The notes under the pieces were generated by a model, which made no database searches, was not told the DNA's origin, and saw only the letters and a list, made by a program, of their open reading frames with translations. The translations under genes were made by a program, and so were the position numbers. This document shows positions 6,932-15,402 of a stretch of 32,807 nt of DNA, one piece after another; within the stretch, counting starts at the first letter, position 1; the number at the start of each line of letters is the position of its first letter. The stretch lies in IMG/VR virus record IMGVR_UViG_3300033153_005110, positions 1 to 32,807 of that record. One strand, given 5' to 3'. This stretch comes from a virus.

Positions 6932-9022
6932 TTACCCTGTCTCTGTCGCTGTCCATTTCACTGTACCTACAGCCGGTATATCCTCTGAAGGGGCAGAAAC
7001 ATCAATATAGTCAAGATAAAAGGTGCCGTATATTGTTCCCTTCACTGAGTCGGCTCTATATTTATATACAAGCAACCCTATCTCGACTTTATGTACCGTT
7101 CTTGTCGCGGCAAACGTTAAGTTAAAATGCTTTGTCTCTGTGGGTGCTTGATGGACTGGATTGCACCAGACGGCATCCAAGAACACCCACTCGCCATCGT
7201 CAACCTTATAAAAAATCTGCGATTGACCATCAGAGTCATAAGTAAAATCTGTGTTTCTACAAGTTACATCCCCCACGAATCTCAAAGTTGAACCAACTAT
7301 GGTTTGTGGAATGATTATTTTTTCAACAAAAGCGTAACCGTTCCCGGAGCCTACCCACTGATCGGTATTAGTCTCGGTTAGCTGTGTCGAATTATATGTA
7401 TACCTCTGGATAAACGATTCAAGTTCTAGCTTGGCGTAAATCTTAAAATGATATTGCATGGACTGCAACGGGTCTTCGTACACGCCGCCATGGTTACAGT
7501 TTGTAAATTGCTTCTCATCTGGGTAACTAGGAGAATATGTTTGCATTGTGGCCGGTGACACCAACACATACGGAGCTTTCCTCCAATATCCAGGCAAATC
7601 TATAACATCGTCATGCTCTCCTACGCCCTGTTCAAAACGCCTCACAGAACGGTACTCTCGCATGTCCGGAGAACCAACAGTCCCTATATTATAATAAAAC
7701 TTTAACTCTGAATTTGTTAACTCTGTGTAATCCCCAGTGGTGGGGTTTGCCACCCTGATACCGCCATACCCCGTGAAGTTCCAGGTAGTAGGCATATTAT
7801 TAATAAAGATATGGCCGTAACCGCCACTGAGCGGATCGGCGTCAAACAAAAACCCAACACCAGTACCAGAGGGCTCGTAGTTGCCGGACTGCAAAGACCA
7901 TGTAACTAGATCATGGGCCACCATTTTTTCAGCGGTAATCTCACCAGCATGAAGTGAATTAGCGTAGATGCTGCCGTCAACAATCAAGTCTCCCCTGATC
8001 CCGATAGTTGGCACGCTGTTTAATGTGCCTATCTCGAAGACTGCTTGCCCGTCTGTGTCCACAACTGCGGTTATATCTTTCCACCACTGCGAGGCGGTTA
8101 CGTCACTCCACCATGCCGGGCTGATTGCTGGAGTATTGCCGGTGTTGCCTGCCTGCAATGACTCGTAAAGTGTGTCTCCATCTACCCAAACTCTTGTGCC
8201 AACTCCGTATGTTGCTCCTTCGTCATATATCCCATAAGGATCGTTTGGCGTATTCCCCGTGTTGGCGTCGTGCAATGACTTAAAGTAGTCGCCAGAATAC
8301 TCAACAAGAGAATCTTTCCCATAAGTTGTGCCTGCTGAATAATCGGCAATGGTGTTTGATGGCTGCACAACCTGGAAAGAATCAGCAATAACTTTGTATT
8401 GTAAAGTGTAATTTGCTGACTCACTGGCCAGGGCATCAAGAAGCTCCGGAATAGTTGGATATGACGGGGCAACAAGACCACCCTGCGCTCCGTCTGGCTC
8501 CCATGTGGAATAGACCCCGCCATAAGTGACTGAGCGTATCCAATAATAATATGTTTTGCCGGGCCCAAGAGGATGATGAAGAAACTTAGCTATCGGGTTG
8601 TCTTCATCAAAATCAACTGTGGCCAGTTCATAGGCGCTGCTGCGGTCTGAACTATTTATGGCCACCCACACAGAAATATGTGATATGTCGGAAACATCGC
8701 CAACCGGGTCAGTCCAAGTAATGAGATTGCTTAGGCTGCCACCTCCGTTATCAATCGTGATATTGGTGGGTGGTGGTGGCACATCTTCCGGGGCAACGCT
8801 ACCGCCTGGATCATATTCTGGCGTACCAGGATTAAGATATGCCGGATCAAAGCCTGCATAGCGCAACCCTTGCTCTGTAACGGCTTTATCGTTAGCGTTG
8901 AATCTCCCTTCCCTTATCTCTATCCGCTCTTTTACTCTGGATAAAAAAGAACGTAATGCCGGATCTACCTTTAGCGTAGAGATATCCGGGATATCTGGAA
9001 TAGGCGTTGCTCTGCTAACCAT
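6932..9022 (-). CDS. Tail adhesin / host-specificity-like protein with Fn3 and chitin-binding-like modules
   Basis: 696 residues from the ATG at 9022, which overlaps the upstream stop by 8 bases; an ATG at 9037 has no ribosome binding site. Domains in order: a helical N-terminus that could anchor it to the tail; a proline hinge (VPPPPT); a fibronectin-III-like domain at about 85-175 (ITWTDPVGDVS to YYYWIRSV); two tandem modules at about 224-306 with the Y-x-x-G-x-x-V and YxSLxxxNTGNTP pattern of CBM5/12 chitin-binding-like domains; a J-protein-like segment at about 320-367 (IGIRGDLIVDGSIYANSLHA); and a beta-rich C-terminus. Together these point to a receptor-binding fibre or tip that recognises surface glycans. 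The ligand is not known. Confidence 0.65.
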   Translation of the reverse strand: MVSRATPIPDIPDISTLKVDPALRSFLSRVKERIEIREGRFNANDKAVTEQGLRYAGFDPAYLNPGTPEYDPGGSVAPEDVPPPPTNITIDNGGGSLSNLITWTDPVGDVSDISHISVWVAINSSDRSSAYELATVDFDEDNPIAKFLHHPLGPGKTYYYWIRSVTYGGVYSTWEPDGAQGGLVAPSYPTIPELLDALASESANYTLQYKVIADSFQVVQPSNTIADYSAGTTYGKDSLVEYSGDYFKSLHDANTGNTPNDPYGIYDEGATYGVGTRVWVDGDTLYESLQAGNTGNTPAISPAWWSDVTASQWWKDITAVVDTDGQAVFEIGTLNSVPTIGIRGDLIVDGSIYANSLHAGEITAEKMVAHDLVTWSLQSGNYEPSGTGVGFLFDADPLSGGYGHIFINNMPTTWNFTGYGGIRVANPTTGDYTELTNSELKFYYNIGTVGSPDMREYRSVRRFEQGVGEHDDVIDLPGYWRKAPYVLVSPATMQTYSPSYPDEKQFTNCNHGGVYEDPLQSMQYHFKIYAKLELESFIQRYTYNSTQLTETNTDQWVGSGNGYAFVEKIIIPQTIVGSTLRFVGDVTCRNTDFTYDSDGQSQIFYKVDDGEWVFLDAVWCNPVHQAPTETKHFNLTFAATRTVHKVEIGLLVYKYRADSVKGTIYGTFYLDYIDVSAPSEDIPAVGTVKWTATETG

Positions 9023-11390
9023 TTTGCACCAGCTCATAGATTGTTTTTGCTGCTGAAAATGGTGGCCTTATCTCTGTGTCAGAAATAAGCTCAAACTGGA
9101 ATTGTCTGTTTAAATACCCGGCGGTTAATGGGGTCACTGTGTTGTCAGAAATATCTATGGTTTGGCGAAGTGTCCCGTCGGTGTAAATATTGACTGTCAC
9201 TGTGGTGTCACAATGAAGCTGTATAGCCCCAATGTAAGTATAACCATCTGAGTAGAAAGTTTTTGTTTTGTATGTGAATGTGCCGTTGTCGCTTGAATTA
9301 CTATCAAACTCGAAAAGCCATCTTCCTTCTGTTTCCTCCGGTGCGGCTGGTAGGATTTCGTCACCAGCCGGAAGTATTGCGGTGCCATGGGGCAAGGTAA
9401 AAGCATCGGCATCGCCTGTGCTGATATTGTCGTAAAGCAAAAACAGTGTCTCGCCGTCTGCCCATCCGCAAACAACATCCAATGTGCCATATCCCATACC
9501 GCTGGTGACGTCTACTGTGGTTACACCGGTGGCCTCGGCCAAGGGGAAAACTAAAGCGTCTGGAGTATCATCAAAAAAAGCATGGTAGGCATCATCATAA
9601 TAAAAACCGATGATGTTGGTTATATCAAATTTGTTCCATTGCTCGCGGGTGTAAACGCCCTTGGTCAACAAGTAACCAGAGTCAGCCGATAAATGGAAAA
9701 GCCCTTCGTTCGTCGGATAAACAACGCCGGTCTGGGTTGAGACAATCCCGCGTTCCGCTACGCATGGCCGGTCATAAGGAAGCTCACTTTGTTGAATCAT
9801 TGTTGGGTCGGAGCCGGTAAGCAAAACAGGGTGACCTGCGGTCAGAGCAAAGATTGCACCGCCAGCGTTGGCGATACCAATGATGTCGTTTGACAACCGA
9901 TGCGAATAAGGCCATGCATGTGGAAACCCTGGCTCTGACAGATAAACTTCATCCTCAGTAAACCCTATTAGAATATTATTGGCATATTCGATAATACCGA
10001 TAAGGCTATCAGGTGGCGTGTCCCATCCTTCCGATGGAAGAACGATATCAAGTAGTGCGTCATCGGCTAAATAGTCGTCATGTGACGTTGTGCTGATCGG
10101 CAGGTCGTCAACAAGCTGCTGGTATGCTGACTCTGCGGTGCCTGTTACAAGCCGGTAAATTCTCACGTTGGTGATATTGTGACCTACTGGAGGCGTGGCA
10201 AAGTTGGTAAGCTGTATTCCCTGGCCCGTCAACACATCGAGTGGCCCGGAAGGTTCAGACGGCGCGCTTTCTTCATTCCAATCAGTTACCCATGTGTAGA
10301 CATAAATACCTGTTCTGATTATGTCCGGGTCGTCTGGAGCGGCCACAACGTTGGTATTTATAGCACTTGACCACATATCAGCCATTAACTGATATCCCGT
10401 ATCGGTTGGATGCCAGATGTCAGCCATCAAGGATGTGGCCCATCCAGCCACATCGGTAAAAGCTGTGTGCATGTCAACTTCGTACAGATTAGTTTTCGTG
10501 TGGGCAGCCAGCATAACAGATAAGTCAGTGTTAAAACGTACAAAGTTTGCGTTCCAATCGTTATCAGTTGATGGTATGATTAGCGCAACGTAAACTTGGA
10601 CATCTGGATTTTTCCCATGCAGAAAGTCAACAAGACTCTTCACATTGGCTACAGCGGTATCTATCTCTGCGTCTGTTACTACCTTGTCACCACCATCACC
10701 GCCACCAGCATCATAGATGTCATTAGTCCCTGCGTGGATAATGGCTATCGAGTTGTCGCCATTAACTCCGCTCATGTAAGTGTCGTAGTTCGCGGTGACT
10801 CTAACTAGCATCTCTGTTGACGCGTCACCATCCACGCCACTATGGTTGACGTCGTATGTTGGGTCTGACACTGGATCAGAAAATTCACCAACAAAATCAT
10901 AATTGCCTGTTAGCTCATCCTGCAAGTGGTCTCTAAACCCGAAGTTGTCACCTCCGGCAGTTCCCTTGGTTATTGAGTCACCTATGGGGTACAAAAAAAG
11001 GCTCTCTGTTATAGGCGGCGGATATACAGTGCCAATAATAGAGGCAGTAAGCGCATTGGTCGGAGCCAGAACACCAAGCGGGAAATCGTCACCACTGGCA
11101 TTGCCTTGGCGTGGGCCCGTACCATCGGCATAGATATAACGATCATCGTCACGGATAAATGAAGGAATTGGAACAATATTTACCTCGTCAAACTCTTTCC
11201 AGAGAGAGGAGTTAACCGGGTAAATTGAATTTGTGGTGTCGCTGAACTGGTCGCCAATAAGAACGCTCTTAACCGGATTAATTGAACCGGTATCAAGACG
11301 ACAATTCTCTGCGCCTGCTGCGGTGCCAGCTTTTAACAATCTTGGCTCAATGGCCGGGGTCATGCCTTTAAATGAGTCAATTCTTATCAT
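9015..11390 (-). CDS. Tail/connector protein with an inserted SGNH (GDSL) hydrolase domain
   Basis: 791 residues. Residues 1-120 and 355-791 look like one conserved podoviral protein: it starts with SFKGMTPAIEPRLL, has YVYTWVTDWNEESAPSEPS, RIYRLVTGT and LSEPGFPHAWPYS, and is beta-rich with a probable propeller fold. About 215 residues (roughly 130-345) interrupt it and carry the SGNH hydrolase blocks: GDSIT with nucleophile Ser139, a glycine block near 185-188, GTND with Asn223, and DIWHPTDTG with Asp324 and His327. The full catalytic set is present, so the insert is probably active as a deacetylase or esterase, perhaps on capsule, O-antigen or peptidoglycan acetyl groups; the substrate is inferred. 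It follows the connector-like gene by 3 bases. The start has only a weak Shine-Dalgarno and is probably coupled. Confidence 0.75.
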   Translation of the reverse strand: MIRIDSFKGMTPAIEPRLLKAGTAAGAENCRLDTGSINPVKSVLIGDQFSDTTNSIYPVNSSLWKEFDEVNIVPIPSFIRDDDRYIYADGTGPRQGNASGDDFPLGVLAPTNALTASIIGTVYPPPITESLFLYPIGDSITKGTAGGDNFGFRDHLQDELTGNYDFVGEFSDPVSDPTYDVNHSGVDGDASTEMLVRVTANYDTYMSGVNGDNSIAIIHAGTNDIYDAGGGDGGDKVVTDAEIDTAVANVKSLVDFLHGKNPDVQVYVALIIPSTDNDWNANFVRFNTDLSVMLAAHTKTNLYEVDMHTAFTDVAGWATSLMADIWHPTDTGYQLMADMWSSAINTNVVAAPDDPDIIRTGIYVYTWVTDWNEESAPSEPSGPLDVLTGQGIQLTNFATPPVGHNITNVRIYRLVTGTAESAYQQLVDDLPISTTSHDDYLADDALLDIVLPSEGWDTPPDSLIGIIEYANNILIGFTEDEVYLSEPGFPHAWPYSHRLSNDIIGIANAGGAIFALTAGHPVLLTGSDPTMIQQSELPYDRPCVAERGIVSTQTGVVYPTNEGLFHLSADSGYLLTKGVYTREQWNKFDITNIIGFYYDDAYHAFFDDTPDALVFPLAEATGVTTVDVTSGMGYGTLDVVCGWADGETLFLLYDNISTGDADAFTLPHGTAILPAGDEILPAAPEETEGRWLFEFDSNSSDNGTFTYKTKTFYSDGYTYIGAIQLHCDTTVTVNIYTDGTLRQTIDISDNTVTPLTAGYLNRQFQFELISDTEIRPPFSAAKTIYELVQNG

Positions 11391-11393
11391 TGG

Positions 11394-11966
11394 TTAAAAC
11401 CAGTCTTTTGTTCTTGGGGCACGTTTCCCACGCCTTGTTATTGCATTGATTCTGGCGTTGTCGATGTCTTCGCTGAAAATTTGATAATAGGCGGCGCTCA
11501 ATGCCGGGTTACTCCACGGCTGGTGAACCATAAGCAGTAGCTTGCTTTGTGCGCCAAATATCAACCCTTCCTGCCATCTCGTATTGATGTTGTCCGGGAT
11601 GACTACGGCTGTTTGATCGTTGCCCTTCTGCGGAACCAAGGAGCATGTCAGCGTGTATGTCTTATCACCGCTTGGCTCGGTATCGAGAGAAAACTGTTGC
11701 TTGTTTTTGTCCCATGACCAATCGGTGTATTCATCGCCGTTTTCGTTGAGAACAGAGATGACATTTAGCAAGTCGTAATCAGTTGGTGACGTCACTGTAT
11801 AATCAGTATCACCGGTGGTTATGGGCTGGCTGATATCCTGCTGGTTTGCTTCGGTCTGCGAACAGAAGTACCTAAACACCTCAAAGATACGATTCTCTGC
11901 GGTGGTCTGGGGGCAACCTGGAGCGACTTCAATTACCTGGTCGTAAAGATCGGCAAGCGTGACCAT
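11394..11966 (-). CDS. Probable head-tail connector / adaptor protein
   Basis: 190 residues. A helical N-terminus (MVTLADLYDQVIEVAPGCPQ) is followed by a beta domain (ITTGDTDYTVTSPTDYDLLN) and a helical C-terminus containing the WQEGLIFGAQSKLLLM segment and a basic tail. This alpha-beta-alpha pattern, with a W-x-E-x-L-x-x-G-A-x-x-x-L-L helix, recurs in small phage proteins between capsid and tail genes that I think are adaptor or head-completion proteins. Its position directly before the tail protein agrees. GGTGAG is next to the ATG. The connector role is inferred from position and fold pattern. Confidence 0.5.
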   Translation of the reverse strand: MVTLADLYDQVIEVAPGCPQTTAENRIFEVFRYFCSQTEANQQDISQPITTGDTDYTVTSPTDYDLLNVISVLNENGDEYTDWSWDKNKQQFSLDTEPSGDKTYTLTCSLVPQKGNDQTAVVIPDNINTRWQEGLIFGAQSKLLLMVHQPWSNPALSAAYYQIFSEDIDNARINAITRRGKRAPRTKDWF

Positions 11967-11968
11967 GG

Positions 11969-12388
11969 TTACTCACCGGCCTGAATTGGAGCAATGATAA
12001 AACCATCATCAGTTTCAACAGCTTCGTGGGTTTCGCGACTCATGCCTTCTTTCTTGGCTATGGCCATGTTGGCGGTTCCAGATGTTTTGTAGTTTTTTGT
12101 GCTGGTGGAGAGTGGGGCTGTGTCTTTCACCTCAACAACAAGCGCGTCGCCGGGAGTCCTACCCATAGTATCGGTGTTTTCTTCTGGAAGCGATTGTGGG
12201 GCAGGATTCTCTATATTAAAGCCAACAATCCCAACCGGCGCAAACCCTTTCGGATTCTCACGAATCAACCGGCAAGCGGATTCATCGTCAACGGTAGCCA
12301 TGTTGTTTTCATCAAACGAGCATTTGAGATATTGGAGATCAAGAGTGAAATTCTCTTTACGGCCTAAATATTTAATCGTGGTCTTCAT
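11969..12388 (-). CDS. Unknown small protein of the head-tail region
   Basis: 139 residues. A beta-strand N-terminus (MKTTIKYLGRKENFTLDLQY) is followed by ESACRLIRENPKGF, which resembles the short domain found in phage proteins placed just after the capsid genes, then a low-complexity region rich in Pro, Thr, Glu and Ala. AAGGA lies 6 bases before the ATG. It is the first gene after the strong terminator at 12413-12451, so it either starts a transcript or relies on read-through. Function unknown. Confidence 0.5.
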   Translation of the reverse strand: MKTTIKYLGRKENFTLDLQYLKCSFDENNMATVDDESACRLIRENPKGFAPVGIVGFNIENPAPQSLPEENTDTMGRTPGDALVVEVKDTAPLSTSTKNYKTSGTANMAIAKKEGMSRETHEAVETDDGFIIAPIQAGE

Positions 12389-12412
12389 GTTAATCCTTGA
12401 ATAAGATTAAGG

Positions 12413-12451
12413 AAAAATAAACGGTTGTCCTGAGGATAACCGTTTATTTTT
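12413..12451 (-). terminator. Strong, near-symmetrical intrinsic terminator after the decoration-like gene
   Basis: Two 14-base arms, aaaaataaacggtt (12413-12426) and aaccgtttattttt (12438-12451), are perfect complements, and the inner bases gtcc/ggat extend the stem through one G-T pair to a 3-base TGA loop. The A-run and T-run flanking the GC part make it able to work on both strands. It sits 22 bases after the stop of the capsid-region transcript. Confidence 0.85.
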
Positions 12452-12473
12452 TATTTTACAATAAAACTATGGA

Positions 12474-12899
12474 CTACATCACGTATGTGACGGTCATGGT
12501 ATAAATGTTACCAGCTGTCGGGGCTGCCACGTTAAAAGTGATATCAATGGTGTCAGCTGCGGTGTATTCATACCCAACACCATCATTAGCGGCATCGCCT
12601 GCGCCAGTTAAGCTCGCAATAAAAGCAGCCGAACCGTCAACAGCATCAAGGTACTTATCAACCGTGGTAGCATCACCAACATCAAGGGTCAGGCTGGCGG
12701 TAGTATCAGATGAAGCAATAGTTACTTCAAGAATCTTTGCTCCTTTGGCAACCGGAACCATTTCACATAGGTCACCAATGCCTGGACTGCCTCCTGCGGG
12801 AACTGTGTAAGTAGCCACCTGAGACAGGGTAATACCCGCCGGGCTTAACATGTCTGGCCGAACACCGGCCAGGACTAAATCAGATTTTGTATCTGCCAT
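12474..12899 (-). CDS. Probable capsid decoration or minor head protein
   Basis: 141 residues, almost wholly beta-strand and rich in Ala, Thr, Gly and Asp, with few charged helices. It opens with a short extended arm (MADTKSDLVLAGVRPDMLSP), then TYTVPAGGSPGIGDLCEM and alternating hydrophobic strands, which suggests a jelly-roll or immunoglobulin-like fold. It directly follows the major capsid gene with GAGG near its ATG and is closed by a strong terminator. A head decoration protein is the best fit; no family name can be given. Confidence 0.55.
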   Translation of the reverse strand: MADTKSDLVLAGVRPDMLSPAGITLSQVATYTVPAGGSPGIGDLCEMVPVAKGAKILEVTIASSDTTASLTLDVGDATTVDKYLDAVDGSAAFIASLTGAGDAANDGVGYEYTAADTIDITFNVAAPTAGNIYTMTVTYVM

Positions 12900-12931
12900 C
12901 GTAAAACCTCATAAATATATAAATTAGTGAA

Positions 12932-12949
12932 AGGGGCCGTTAAGCCCCT
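12932..12949 (-). terminator. Weak hairpin between capsid and decoration-like genes
   Basis: AGGGGC and GCCCCT arms (12944-12949 and 12932-12937) with a 6-base loop form a GC-rich hairpin 7 bases after the capsid stop. On the minus strand only three T residues follow, so it is more likely an attenuator, an RNA processing site or an mRNA-stabilising hairpin that raises capsid relative to downstream expression than a full terminator. Confidence 0.45.
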
Positions 12950-12955
12950 CTTTGT

Positions 12956-14047
12956 TTAAGCGTTTGGATCAGCAGCAGCGGAATCAACAGAGATAACGCC
13001 GTAATCAGCACCGTCATAGCGAGACTTCTTAACGCCGTAAATAGCGCCAGCAGTAATTGCCAGAGCGTTGCCACGGTCATCAGACTCCTCATGCCAAGAC
13101 ATCTGGTTTTTGCTAGAGACAGAGCTTGCTCCACCCCATGCAGCCATACCAGCCTGTGCTCCAAGACAGAGAGACCGGGAAGCAGAAACATCGCTACCAG
13201 CACCATAGTCGTCAAACTGGATAACATTACGATGTTCGTGCATTATCATCCCGCCATATTCGCCAAGCGAGTCCTGGTACATCATGGCCTTGTTGCCACG
13301 ATCTGTTGCCTTATGGATCTCCAGCCAATCTGTTTCGCTGGTAGAAGTACGCATATTGTAAACATCAAATGGATGCATCAAAAGTACAAACTTGCGTGAA
13401 CCATTAATCATAAACGGCAACATGACCGGGTCACGGGTTTTCAGCTTGGCATTAAGCTTCTCAACCACGGCCAGGCTCATTACGTCTGTCGCGTCCAAGT
13501 CGGCCTTTGAAACTGCACCACCGGAATAAATCAAACTGGTGGCATCAGGGGCCTGCAATGTGTTATTCGCTCGACCTGTCCAATCCAAACCAACATGGAA
13601 AGAGCTGTCGATACCACGAGCGCCTGCAAGATACATCATGCACTGCTCATCGTAATCTTCTGCCCACCAAGTGGAAAGAGCGTCCCGACCTTCTTTACGA
13701 AGCGCAAATGGAACACGCTGTTCAGACATTTTACCTTTGGACTTGGTTCCCTTACGCCTCTGGTCAATGAACAGAGAATCGTTGAAGAAATCAAGTGCTT
13801 CCTCGGCATCGGTTCCCTCGATAGGGTTGTCGCCTTCGATACCATCGCCAGACAACTTCATACGAAGCGGAACGATGATCTTTTCACCAGCGGCCTTTGA
13901 AAGCTGCTGCTTAATACGAATCATGGAGTTACCATCTGTGCCCATGAACTTACGGAAATACTGCTTTTTCTGTGCTTCTACTTCAAGCGCAGACTCCCAT
14001 CGTTGTACCGCTAACGGGTCACCTAGGGGGAAATCTGTAGCTGCCAT
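12956..14047 (-). CDS. Major capsid protein, N4-gp56 / Phage_capsid_3-like
   Basis: 363 residues. Recognisable features of the N4-gp56 family are: an N-terminal FPLGDPLAVQRWESAL helix; the K-x-A-G-E-KIIVPLRMKLSGDGIEGD segment, with conserved Gly and Asp; a RRKGTKSKGKMSEQRVPF loop; LRKEGRDALSTWWA; and a C-terminal HK97-type segment GALAI-like (NALAITAGAIYGVKKSRYD). It follows the scaffold gene and precedes the decoration-like protein. AGAGG sits before the ATG. The length is normal for the smaller members of the family. The fold assignment to HK97 is family knowledge. Confidence 0.85.
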   Translation of the reverse strand: MAATDFPLGDPLAVQRWESALEVEAQKKQYFRKFMGTDGNSMIRIKQQLSKAAGEKIIVPLRMKLSGDGIEGDNPIEGTDAEEALDFFNDSLFIDQRRKGTKSKGKMSEQRVPFALRKEGRDALSTWWAEDYDEQCMMYLAGARGIDSSFHVGLDWTGRANNTLQAPDATSLIYSGGAVSKADLDATDVMSLAVVEKLNAKLKTRDPVMLPFMINGSRKFVLLMHPFDVYNMRTSTSETDWLEIHKATDRGNKAMMYQDSLGEYGGMIMHEHRNVIQFDDYGAGSDVSASRSLCLGAQAGMAAWGGASSVSSKNQMSWHEESDDRGNALAITAGAIYGVKKSRYDGADYGVISVDSAAADPNA

Positions 14048-14072
14048 TGTAATACCTCTTTATTAATCGGGA

Positions 14073-15203
14073 CTAACCACCTAAATAAGCTTCCATCTCT
14101 TTTTCCGACAACTGAGACAATTCCCCTGGGGTCAGAATCTTTTTGGCATCAAAACCGGAGCCACTTGCGCCGGGCGAGTCCATAAAAGATGTTGTGCTTG
14201 TTGGTGTGTCAGTCCTCATTTTTAACATTAATTCGGAAGTGACCCTTTCAGTCACTTCCTTTTCGATTGCTACTGGGTCAACAGCGGCCATCTTCGCTCT
14301 CATATTGTTTAATGAGATTACGAGATGTGCGGCCATGTCGCCCATTGGTTGCGGCTTGTCGGAGCCTGGCATCATCATCATGGTTTCAGGCATAGTCAGT
14401 ACAAGCATTTCAGCACTGAACCCGTTTTCGTCAGCAAATTTGACCAAATCACTATTTACAGTTTTTGCAGGATCATGAAAACCGGGGATCGCATCACCCA
14501 TTAAAGAACGGGCATTATCACCAATGGTTTGGATGTAACGCTTTTCGTTGGCCGTGGCGTTGTCGGCTGCCATTTTATCGGCTGCGGTCTTGGCTACGTC
14601 CTGGTCATGTGCGCTCTGCTTCTGTAAATAAATTGCTGCCTCTGCTGGGTCATCCTCGGCAAGAGATTTAAACTCGTCACCAGATAGCCGTTTGAAGTCT
14701 TCACCGGTTTTCTCTGTTGCTGCCTCTTGGGTAGCCAGTGGAGTTAACGGGTTATCAACCCTTGCTTTCAGGTCATCAAGCTCACGTTGCAGGTTTTGAC
14801 GCTTACCACGCTCGGATTGAAGGGCACGAATATCTACAAAGCCAGGAACATGTTTCTGTTCCGTTTTTTCTGTGTCGTTTGAATCTGGGGAATCTGATTT
14901 TTCATCAGCTTTTCCATCTTCGCCGGTATCGTCCTTAGCTTCCTGCTTGGTGCCGTCTTCCTTTGCATCTGTGATACTTGACTCTTCCTGCTTTGCCTCA
15001 GTTTCCTTTTGGTCAAACTTAGTGTCTGTGGTCTGATCATCTGCCGCCTGAGAGGATGACGTTTCGCTACTCTCTAATGATTCTGCCGCACTATCGCCGC
15101 CGCCCATGAGTTCTGCATCACTCGGCATTTCTTGCCCAAATAAGCTTGTCTCTGGTGCTGCGGTTTCTGTTGACTCTGTGCTTGCTGCTTCCTGTTCTGC
15201 CAT
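14073..15203 (-). CDS. Probable capsid scaffold protein
   Basis: 376 residues from the ATG at 15203, which is preceded by AAGGAC; an in-frame ATG at 15257 lies inside the hairpin leader and is unlikely. The first 150 residues are extremely acidic and Ser/Thr/Glu/Asp-rich (disordered). A coiled coil with Lys/Arg/Glu follows (residues about 125-150), then a helical region with a Met-rich stretch (ETMMMMPGSDKPQPM), and a C-terminus ending GELSQLSEKEMEAYLGG. Disorder plus coiled coil plus a short basic or amphipathic tail directly before the capsid gene is the usual scaffold design. No catalytic protease triad is visible, so a fused protease is unlikely. Confidence 0.7.
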   Translation of the reverse strand: MAEQEAASTESTETAAPETSLFGQEMPSDAELMGGGDSAAESLESSETSSSQAADDQTTDTKFDQKETEAKQEESSITDAKEDGTKQEAKDDTGEDGKADEKSDSPDSNDTEKTEQKHVPGFVDIRALQSERGKRQNLQRELDDLKARVDNPLTPLATQEAATEKTGEDFKRLSGDEFKSLAEDDPAEAAIYLQKQSAHDQDVAKTAADKMAADNATANEKRYIQTIGDNARSLMGDAIPGFHDPAKTVNSDLVKFADENGFSAEMLVLTMPETMMMMPGSDKPQPMGDMAAHLVISLNNMRAKMAAVDPVAIEKEVTERVTSELMLKMRTDTPTSTTSFMDSPGASGSGFDAKKILTPGELSQLSEKEMEAYLGG

Positions 15204-15217
15204 GATATGTGTCCTTT

Positions 15218-15292
15218 GCTGTTTACGCCTAAGCTGGCGAATTTTGCTTAACGTCATTGCTGACGAAGTTTTTACGTCATTGCTGACGGAAT
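15218..15292 (-). promoter_or_regulatory. Structured 5' leader of the scaffold gene with tandem hairpins
   Basis: Two identical 15-base copies (15251-15265 and 15274-15288) read CGTCA-GCAA-TGACG on the transcribed strand: a 5-bp stem with a GCAA (GNRA-type) tetraloop, centred 23 bases apart. A third small hairpin, CGCC-AGCTTA-GGCG, follows near 15225-15238. Immediately before the ribosome binding site lies GCGTAAACAGC (15218-15228), complementary to 11 bases in the loop of the upstream terminator. No clear -35/-10 pair is visible here. The hairpins could be protein-binding sites on RNA or DNA operators. Confidence 0.6.
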
Positions 15293-15354
15293 AAAAAAAG
15301 GCCGGAAGATTCGCGTAAACAGCTATTAGCTGCGTACTACTGAATCAACCGGCC
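15293..15354 (-). terminator. Branched intrinsic terminator upstream of the scaffold gene
   Basis: Minus-strand arms GGCCGGTTGATT (15343-15354) and AATCTTCCGGCC (15300-15311) pair with two mismatches and are followed by seven T residues (15293-15299). Inside the 31-base loop is a second hairpin, CAGCT-AAT-AGCTG (15320-15332). It separates the terminase-portal group from the scaffold-capsid group and should lower read-through, setting their relative levels. Confidence 0.75.
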
Positions 15355-15402
15355 TATTAAAGTGCTCGTGTTGCTTTTATTTAATTGTGGTGATACTTGG
15401 TG

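Noticed and set aside
14073-15203. Scaffold-protease fusion
   Set aside because: No Ser-His or Asp motif of a prohead protease is visible in the N-terminal half, which is disordered.
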